Source of the DNA: Mesodorylaimus sp. YZB2_4
Lineage: Eukaryota > Nematoda > Enoplea > Dorylaimida > Dorylaimidae
Length of the DNA stretch: 64,000 nucleotides
NCBI GenBank assembly: GCA_030248295.1
Contig: JASANH010001481.1
Span: forward strand, 310,001 to 374,000
Direction: 5' to 3'
A program made the translations under genes and the position numbers. The notes beneath the pieces were generated by a model, which was not told the DNA's origin, searched no databases, and saw only the letters and a program-made list of their open reading frames with translations. Every line of letters starts with the position of its first letter. Position 1 is the first letter of the stretch. Of this stretch, positions 57,431 through 64,000 are shown in pieces.

Positions 57431-58397
57431 ATTACACCTTCAGTCAGGTGAAAGGACCTCGTTTACAGTTTTCACTCTCCAGTAAAGGGGCAGTGGGTTG
57501 GAATCAAGCTATATTCCAGAAACACTAGGACAGGATAAGACAACGCAGGAAACCCGTCCACTAGTGCTACCATACCTGCAGTATACTATAGGTCCTGATA
57601 CTCATGTCCGAATGTGTGGATGACTTGCCTGACTACTGAGAGACACCCGAGTCATCGCTGTTGGACGGCAGATCACGAATTTGGCTCACCAAAGAATGCA
57701 CACATCAACAGAAGACAGGTCAGCGTCTGTGCAAACCAAGGTCTTGCTGAAGTATCGCTCTACGGGAATCTGCAGCAGCGGACACAGACCAAGTGCTGTA
57801 CACCTACCTTGGTGCACTTGATGTGTGGCCGCTGCTGCATGTTCATGACCTCGAAGTGCTGTCAAACAACGCCTAAAGCGATCACGACCCTCGATTTAAA
57901 TAAGTTGATTTTTCGGAGGGCCTACAGCACAAACCAGGGCCATGATACTGAATCTGGGGATGCAAAATTTGCATCAGCTGGATCACAAGTTGCGTTTTGA
58001 TCACAAGAAATCTACAAATGATGCAACCACAGGGAACAGTGCGCTTATGCAAACATTAGAATAGAAGGACGCAGCTTCCCCTCAGATCACCCTCATCACC
58101 CCATTCACCAGTCCCTCCTTTCCACCAAGTACACTCAGTAAACATCCTTATTCCCTCCCTCTATCACAAGCACGCTCTGAAAAACCCGACCGATTTCCTT
58201 TGCGTCACAAAAAATTCCAATATAAGCAGCATACTCACGGACAAGTTTTTGCTGAAGGAAACCTAATAATTCCTCCCCTCTCAAACAAGCCGTAACCAAA
58301 ACGACGTCAAATGAGGTTCAGAGCCAATGAAGAAAATCCTATTTGCCTTGGCTCGTATCTCCTTGACGCTTTCTCTTCGACAGCGCCTCCTCGGCTT

Positions 58398-58411
58398 GTT
58401 GCTTTAGCAAC
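58398..58411. promoter_or_regulatory. Perfect-consensus X-box (RFX site)
   Basis: GTTGCTTTAGCAAC is a perfect inverted repeat and fits RYYNYYWWRRNRAC at all 14 positions. Such sites drive ciliary genes in nematodes, usually about 100 bases before the start codon. No gene starts that close here, so the target is unclear. Confidence 0.4.
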
Positions 58412-59509
58412 CGGACACTCGGTTAGCTTTAGTGGCCTCTTCTCATATGCTCAATGCTAAAAAACCGTCTCGCACAGCGAACCGAAAGCAGCATAGGAGC
58501 GCGGCGTGGGGTCCCCTTATTGCACATCTCGTTGAGCCTACGTCCATTTACGGTTCGCTCCCAACACTATAGCACAGCCACAAGCCAGAACTCGTTCTGC
58601 CTCTCGCCTTCTATAATCTGACAAAACACAACTACTAGCCATTGGAAAATCAATGACCCTAAGCCTAATAGCACACTCTCACGTCAAGGCCACCAAATCG
58701 CCCTCGGGCCTTCCAAGCAAAAACTCCGGATATGGAAATGGAAAAGTGGCAAAATAATTCTAATGCCCTCCATATTTGGCTAGGATAAGACCAAGCCACA
58801 CAAAAAAAGAGCTGGTCGATTCGAGCATCAATTCTGGTGAAGAATTGAAGGAAGAACTGGAGGAGAAGGCTCGGAGCCACCCATTCAATGACTAATTTAG
58901 ATAATAGAAAAATAGAGACTATTATCAATCCACTTTTGGAAAATGGTTCGATGCCTAGTTCTTCCACTTTCCCTCACGAACAGCCTCGAATACGTTGGGC
59001 GGTGAGCGACTATGGCACAAAGCAGAGAGGAGGCGTAGATGGCGCTTCAAATCTAAATAACTCCCATTTTACTCTCTGAGCCAGGCTGACGCTCTCGGCA
59101 GGATTAGTTACGCTTCCTTAAACGAAGATTCGACCAGCTGGAATAATATTCCTTTCAATTTAGCTTGCGATCCGACCCGTGTTTACTCCCGTCGCTCCTC
59201 CCTTTCTCTGCACACCTACTATCCAACTACACCTTGTATGGTCAGCACATGAAAATAGGGCGGATATACTGCGCGAACGATTGATGCGGCTTCCGATTTT
59301 CAAGTTTTTACTTTACCATAGAATTTATCATTGGCACACCTGATCGTGAGCAACCCGAGTTTCTAAACTACAGTTTCGACGGTCTTTTCGTGAACAAATT
59401 GTAAAACATAAAATTTTCGTAAGAAATAGTGAAGGGAGTAGTTTATTTCATAAAAGAATAGACATATTTATCAGCGCATTTCACGCTGACTTTGCGCCAA
59501 TGTAAAGTT

Positions 59510-60385
59510 TTACACGGTTTGAGTTGAAGTGGTGTTGTTGTCGTTTGGAGCGGGTTCCTCGATTTCTACGAATTCGCATGAACGCTCGAAGTCGACTATG
59601 CGCTGAAATGTAAAGATTACAGAAGAGAAGTACGGATGAAGGAGGGGAGGCAAAAGGGAAGTTGAGGCTGCGCAAGGGAGCAAGTCGGATGAAAAATTGA
59701 GTGGGGTCTGCAAGCTGGTTGCCATGGGTGTGCTACCCGCGGAGGCAGGCGCGGGAGAGAGTGTGGTCAACGGGACAAGACCTCCGACTGGAGCAGGCAA
59801 GTCTTGCGACTATACCTACGGATGAAACATCAACCCAAGAGGTTGACGTTTCCCAGCCAGGGGAGAGCATCGATTACTCTTTCCCACTCGCCATGGCCTA
59901 CCCGGTGGGGGTTACAGGTGCTTCAGTGCCTCGATTTCCAGCGTTGACAAATTCACTTCCCGGTGGTCTGTCCGTCCCTCACAGCCCAATGGTTGACTAG
60001 TCTGTAGCTTCTGTACGGCTTATCAGCCCATGCTCTAATGTGTCAGCGTAGGTCTCCCAACCCACCCAAATACAGGGCTCACCTTGATCATAGCCACCAA
60101 TGCAGTGGTGTATTCGTCCATAACCTCGTTTTTGCACGTCGATTCCAAGAACTTCTGATCTCGTGCAGCCATGTAGTATTCTTCGACTTCGGCGGCTCGT
60201 TTTCCAGGCCGAAAGAATGGACGCCCCGAAGCCAACGAACGGCCTGGTCGGAATGTGCGTCCAACAGCCAGGCTACGACCTGGTCTCATGTGTCGACCCA
60301 CGGCCAAACTGGCCGTGGACTCGTGGCATGCCAACATACATAGCAGAACACCAACAGCCAGCAGTGTGCATTTTGATACGGCCAT
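59510..60385 (-). CDS. nlp-22-like: RPamide neuropeptide precursor A
   Basis: Two minus-strand exons: 60083-60385 and 59510-59602; 131 aa. A 25-aa signal peptide (ending H-E-S-T-A) is followed at once by three peptides. They are SLAVGRHMRP (26-35, then G-R), SLAVGRTFRP (38-47, then G-R) and SLASGRPFFRP (50-60, then G-K-R). The Gly gives a C-terminal amide after cleavage. This matches the RPamide peptides of nematode NLP-2/NLP-22/NLP-23, which act on GnRH-receptor-like GPCRs in sleep and arousal (known for C. elegans). The C-terminal part (about 64-131) has two Cys 26 residues apart and an acidic tail. The ATG at 60385 is preferred because it opens the signal peptide. A TATA-like GATAAAAG lies 64-71 bases upstream. 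The gene is divergent from precursor B. Confidence 0.9.
59720..59900. repeat. Dispersed repeat family A, copy 8, in precursor A 5' intron region
   Basis: Contains GGAGCAGGCAAGTCTTGCGA, GAAACATCAACCCAAGAGG and CCCAGCCAGGGGAG. It sits in the intron between the two exons of neuropeptide precursor A. Confidence 0.55.
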
Positions 60386-60888
60386 CTTTGACGAGCGAAG
60401 TGCCGCGATTAGTACTGCGCGCAAGACAACCGTCAAACAGGTAGCAGACTTTTATCGTGTTTTCGACCCACTCACTTGCGCCATAGTGAAGCCAGTCAGG
60501 GCCATTGCGTCTTTGAGTAGGCCAGCATTCGCGACAAGAAACCTCGTAATGGCTGTCCAAGCTGCTTCTAATTGTAAGACGCACGAAGTCCATGCACACC
60601 GTCGAGAACTCACCCACGTGCAGTGCACTCGTAGGATTTCCGTGGACGGTGTCAGGCAACCTTAGCAGTGTCCGCCATCGACGAAGAATCTAATCAAAAT
60701 CTTTTCCGTTCAAGATTTCAGAACAGTTCCATAAACAAGAAACCTGTTACAAGTAGACTCGATCTTTCGGAGCCTATACGTGGGCGTTAGCTGCCGAATG
60801 ATGAACTTTATAAAGGCTGGCTGCCGGGCACTCTCGAAAGCACTCGCATTTGCATCCGACCACAAGTCAAACCAGGACCAAGACTGTC
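60386..60888. promoter_or_regulatory. Shared 503-bp divergent promoter of the two RPamide genes
   Basis: A TATA-like TTTATAAAG at 60807-60815 lies about 75 bases before the plus-strand ATG. A minus-strand GATAAAAG at 60449-60456 lies about 65 bases before the other ATG. The mirrored layout fits two core promoters back to back. No transcription start was measured. Confidence 0.5.
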
Positions 60889-61269
60889 ATGGCTGCTGTC
60901 CACTCTGCTCGTTTTCTCCTGCTTTCCCTGCTCGTCTGCGTGATCATCGAGCTGAGCACAGTCCAAGCGTCTGGTTATTACAGGAAACGTCAGTTGGTCG
61001 TTGGACGAGTCGGCTTTCGGCCAGGTCGCTCGTTGGCAATCGGACGCGGCGCCTTGTTGAAACCTTCGGGCAAGCGTGCCGCACCAGAAACAGCGGCCAC
61101 ACTGGCACCAACCCTGGATGATGTACTGATGCCCGGTTTCCGAACCACTTACTGCTCCACAGACAGGCAGGACCTGGCTGACGCCCTATTCTCCAATGTC
61201 GTTCAGGCAATGCAGGTAAGCGACTGTAAGGCTGTCGAATGGGCTAGTTTCTGTGCGCATAACCGCTAA
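60889..61269 (+). CDS. nlp-22-like: RPamide neuropeptide precursor B
   Basis: Signal peptide (about 1-27, MAAVHSARFLLLSLLVCVII...), then a K-R cleavage site and QLVVGRVGFRP (35-45, then G-R). The N-terminal Gln could become pyroglutamate and the peptide carries the canonical G-F-R-P-amide end. A second peptide, SLAIGRGALLKPS (48-60, then G-K-R), has lost the R-P end. The C-terminal part has two Cys 24 apart (TTYC...VSDC), close to the 26 of precursor A. Read without an intron it is 126 aa. A good donor (GTAAGC) at 61216 means the last 18 codons may instead be spliced out, with a possible last exon at 61945. It is head-to-head with precursor A and probably a duplicate of it. Confidence 0.85.
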   Translation: MAAVHSARFLLLSLLVCVIIELSTVQASGYYRKRQLVVGRVGFRPGRSLAIGRGALLKPSGKRAAPETAATLAPTLDDVLMPGFRTTYCSTDRQDLADALFSNVVQAMQVSDCKAVEWASFCAHNR

Positions 61270-63043
61270 AAGCCATGTCACCAGCTTATGTCCCCTCCTG
61301 AAATTCGATAAACCAGCAAAAACTTTTCATTGGGTCAAATTGAAACTTGTCAGAAGTTTTTTCATTCTACTAATTTTGCATTATTACATAGATTTAGCGG
61401 GTGAGGAATAAGCACTCTAATTTGGGTAATTGCTTGCGCAAATAACACATAGGCATTCAAAATCTAGGATGAAAGCTCGCACATTATTACAGGTTCGTTG
61501 GACCACAAACCAAATGTACACTACAGTAGCTCGCACCCTCTTCTTCACTCATACTGTAGTTACTGTAAGGGTTAGGGTAGGGTTACTGTAGGTTAAGAGG
61601 GTAGGGTCATGACACACAGGCATGTTTCAGTTTGTAATTACTTCGGCGAGGCACTTCGACTTTTCCTAAATCTAATTTTGAAGCCTGTCCAAGGATACCT
61701 GACAGACTCTGTAAACTATCATTCTGGGTGAAGCCATAGCAAATTCCTGTCTAATTAGAAAAAGGGACGCTGGTTCCCCGAATACGAGTGCATGCTTCTG
61801 TTTGACTTATCTAATCGTAAGTCTTCCCAATTTTCATTTGCACCTTTGCGACCCCTGTATGAAGCCTTTTGTTACTCTTTAGCAATTCACGCCAGCGACA
61901 GCAGGAAAGTGACTAAAATAGGCCTAACAGGCACACATTTTCAGTCTGGCAAATGTGCTTATAATGAACTACGACATCAACCAGCTTATCGTTAGACAGG
62001 AGTCAGGGGGGATCAAAAAGTGGGTCTGTTCAGCGGTTCATCTGTAAGGAATTACACCGCACTGCGAAATTTTCGCAACGACTGAATGCCTGAACGGCAA
62101 ATGCTAAATATTGTCAGTGAATGAGTAAAACTAAGTTTCAGATCCAAAGTCGCCTTACACAAGTCGTAGTAGCACATGCCGCTCACTCGCGCAGTTTTTG
62201 CACACAGATCCGCCCACTTCATTCGTTCGCTAGATTCCTAATTTGGCTCGTTTTTTGTAAGTTTAAAGGCTTCTTTCTTCGCCCATATTTCTTTTCTCGC
62301 CTCTCCAACTGCAGGAGGGCTTTTCAAACAAACTGCTCCTTTAATTCAGCTGCAAGTTTTGCACGCGCCTAAGCGTTTATCAGGGTCAATTCTCGAGGCT
62401 GTCCAAGCTCTGAGACTGCACTGCTTTCTGTCAGAGTTTGTCGACCTCGTATCCAAAAAGAAGTGACTATAGTTCGAGCCTTGCACCTTCCGATTTGTGG
62501 CCTGAAACTTGACAGACTGGGCATTCTTTTCAGGAGTTGCGCCAATTCGCCACAATTTGCTACGGATCTGACGAACCAGCCGAAATAAACTCGGTTCGAG
62601 ATCAAATCCAAGATTTGTACGAGTACTCTACAGAAGAAAAGTAATCACTTTCTCGGTGCATCGAACCAAACAATGATCGACAGTGTGAAGCAGCATGTCG
62701 GAACACAGTAAAATGTGATCTAAATAGTGAATTGTCAATGACATATCCAGATCTGATAAAATATTTGTTTTAATACACACAGAAAAACGAATTTTCCATG
62801 AACCCTCACACTAAACTTACACTTTTACATAGAACATATTTCAGAGAAATTATCAGCGAACGATGAATCAGATGCACCACGTCAGCTACATCAGTTAAAT
62901 CCTACATCTTCATCAGAAAAAACTTATGCCTGCAAGCAAATATTTCGGAGAAACATGTCAGCGAACATTCATACCAGCGAAGCGAAAAATCGCCTAGCAA
63001 CCTACAGAGCACAAATTTCAGTTACGCAAAAAATACCCGAGAA
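61270..63043. other. Gene-free 1.8 kb
   Basis: Possible 3' exon of precursor B at 61945-61995 (ends in TAG) and the 3' flank of the OGT gene. A short run of GGGTTAGGGTAGGGTTA occurs at 61568. Nothing else is recognised. Confidence 0.35.
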
Positions 63044-63378
63044 TTAGAGCTCGGTAATATGGTCTAGTTCTAATCCTTTCTCAAAGCGACTCCACATTTT
63101 CAACAGCAGCTCCTCCAAATTGCGACAAAATACCTTTATATCGAACAAAGAGTTGTTTTCGCGAAGAGCCCAAATTTTAGAGCGAATTTTCCGCAAACTG
63201 CAAAAAAGATTGTGACAGTCAAAAATATTCCTGGCGTAAATCATTTTTGCTCACTATTTCATGTCAGTCCCCAATTTGACAGCCACTTTGACGTAGTCAT
63301 CTCGATTCTGAGCGACCAATTCCGGGCATCCCAATGTGCTCAGTTGCGAGAATGATGTACGCGCATATGGCAATTCTC
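63044..63378 (-). CDS. ogt-1: O-GlcNAc transferase, C-terminal two exons (partial)
   Basis: OGT adds GlcNAc to Ser/Thr of nuclear and cytosolic proteins. Minus-strand exons 63255-63378 and 63044-63197 join in phase through a GTGAGC donor and TTTTGCAG acceptor. They read YARTSFSQLSTLGCPELVAQ, then DDYVKVAVKLGTDMKYLRKI, SLFDIKVFCRNLEELLLKMW, and end G-L-E-L-D-H-I-T-E-L-stop. This follows the end of animal OGT catalytic domains word for word in pattern (S-Q-L-x-x-L-G-C-x-E-L-V, A-V-K-L-G-T-D, L-x-x-M-W). Only phase 1 entry keeps the first exon open. The preceding exon was not found before the window edge, so the TPR repeats and most of the enzyme lie to the right. Confidence 0.88.
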
Positions 63379-63756
63379 CTACAAAAGGTGATCTGTTAGT
63401 GTAAAAAACTTCACATCTGAGTCTCTGGCACACGTCTTAAACCCAAAAGTAATCGAAAAACATCTATCGAATTATTTCTAGTTTCGATTACAGCGACAAG
63501 GCACCAGACAGAGCCATAAGAAAATTGAAATATGGTTCCAGAAAAGCCAAAAAAAATTTTAGCATCGATGCGTATGCTGTAACGTCTTCCTATTAGGGAG
63601 GGTGTTCCACAGTAAGTTGGCGCTATGACAAACGCACAGGCGCAGTGTAAAGTGAAGTACACCATTGTGTAGAGTCCATTTTTATGGATCCATGGCTTTT
63701 TCGATGTTTCCAGTCTGTGTGACTGGTGCGTCGCTTTCTTCAAAAGTTTGTTTATC

Positions 63757-63836
63757 CTGAAGAATTTCTGGAAATCTGGAAATCAGCTGGAATTCCAGAT
63801 TTCCAGGATTTTCCAGAATTCCAGAAAACCCAGCTG
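63757..63836. repeat. Palindromic CCAG/CTGG cluster
   Basis: CTGGAAATCTGGAAATCAGC...GGAATTCCAGATTTCCAG forms an imperfect palindrome made of repeated CTGGAAAT/ATTTCCAG words, probably within an OGT intron. Confidence 0.55.
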
Positions 63837-64000
63837 TAATTCGATGCGAACTAACGATAAGAGACACATTAAGCTATGACTGTTACTATGAAGCACGCCA
63901 CCACGCAATGTCAGCTTTGTTCTTTCGTCTCTGATATCGAATGCTCAATGGTCAATTTCAAAAAAAAGTTTTGAGCAAAGCGACTCACCTCACACAAGAT

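Larger units (their letters stand above)
56319..59509. other. Gene-free 3.2 kb
   Basis: Contains a foldback at 57276-57430 and an isolated X-box at 58398. A weak ATG exon candidate lies at 58888-59001 (plus) with a GTGAGC donor. None of the longer frames has family support. Confidence 0.35.

Noticed and set aside
58665-58967. Hydrophobic 100-aa minus-strand frame
   Set aside because: Starts on GTG, has no homology words and no splice sites fitting a gene.
61565-61590. Interstitial telomere repeat (GGGTTAGGGTAGGGTTA)
   Set aside because: Only two or three imperfect units, and not the TTAGGC repeat typical of nematodes.
63985-64000. Preceding exon of OGT ending at a GTGAGT donor near the right edge
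   Set aside because: The phase needed by the next OGT exon would read a TGA stop directly before the donor.

Overview
The window is eukaryotic: genes are split into many short exons with GT-AG introns, intergenic DNA is full of short inverted-repeat transposons and tRNA-derived SINEs, and several introns are longer than 1.5 kb. The best clue to the lineage is a head-to-head pair of neuropeptide precursors at 59510-61269. They encode S-L-A-V-G-R...R-P-G peptides, matching the RPamide family (NLP-2/NLP-22/NLP-23) known from nematodes. A nematode is therefore most likely. The large, numerous introns and repeat load do not look like a compact Caenorhabditis genome. No species is claimed. All gene models below were spliced by eye from reading frame, splice signals and family similarity.

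Layout. 1-9.4 kb: a possible exon of an unknown minus-strand gene at the edge, a ~490 bp inverted-repeat transposon, a 32 bp-arm hairpin, a one-exon methionine-R-sulfoxide reductase B (minus) and a two-PDZ NHERF scaffold (minus). 10.0-13.6 kb: V-ATPase subunit C (minus, 11 exons, complete). 15.8-31.9 kb: a WNK kinase (plus, 19 exons, about 2013 aa). 34.5-41.7 kb: BBS2 of the BBSome (plus, 17 exons, 732 aa, complete). 42.8-44.8 kb: a small receptor-type tyrosine-phosphatase-like protein whose catalytic motifs are lost (minus, 6 exons, 433 aa), tail-to-tail with BBS2. 49.4-50.4 kb: a seven-transmembrane receptor in one coding exon. 54.4-56.3 kb: a secreted immunoglobulin-domain protein (minus, 3' end not found). 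59.5-61.3 kb: the divergent RPamide precursor pair. 63.0-63.4 kb: the last two exons of O-GlcNAc transferase (minus), the rest lying beyond the window.

The neighbours are mostly unrelated housekeeping, signalling and sensory genes, and I see no operon. Themes that recur are ion and fluid handling (WNK, V-ATPase, NHERF), cilia and sensory function (BBS2, the receptor, the neuropeptides), and an active history of non-autonomous transposons. At least four inverted-repeat families, one ~330 bp SINE with a tRNA-like head, several foldback palindromes, GATC-rich minisatellites inside introns and a striking number of 12-18 base poly-G tracts are visible.

The items most worth a second look are the mirrored RPamide pair with mirrored TATA-like boxes, the phosphatase-dead receptor, the long hairpins, and the intron minisatellites and poly-G tracts.
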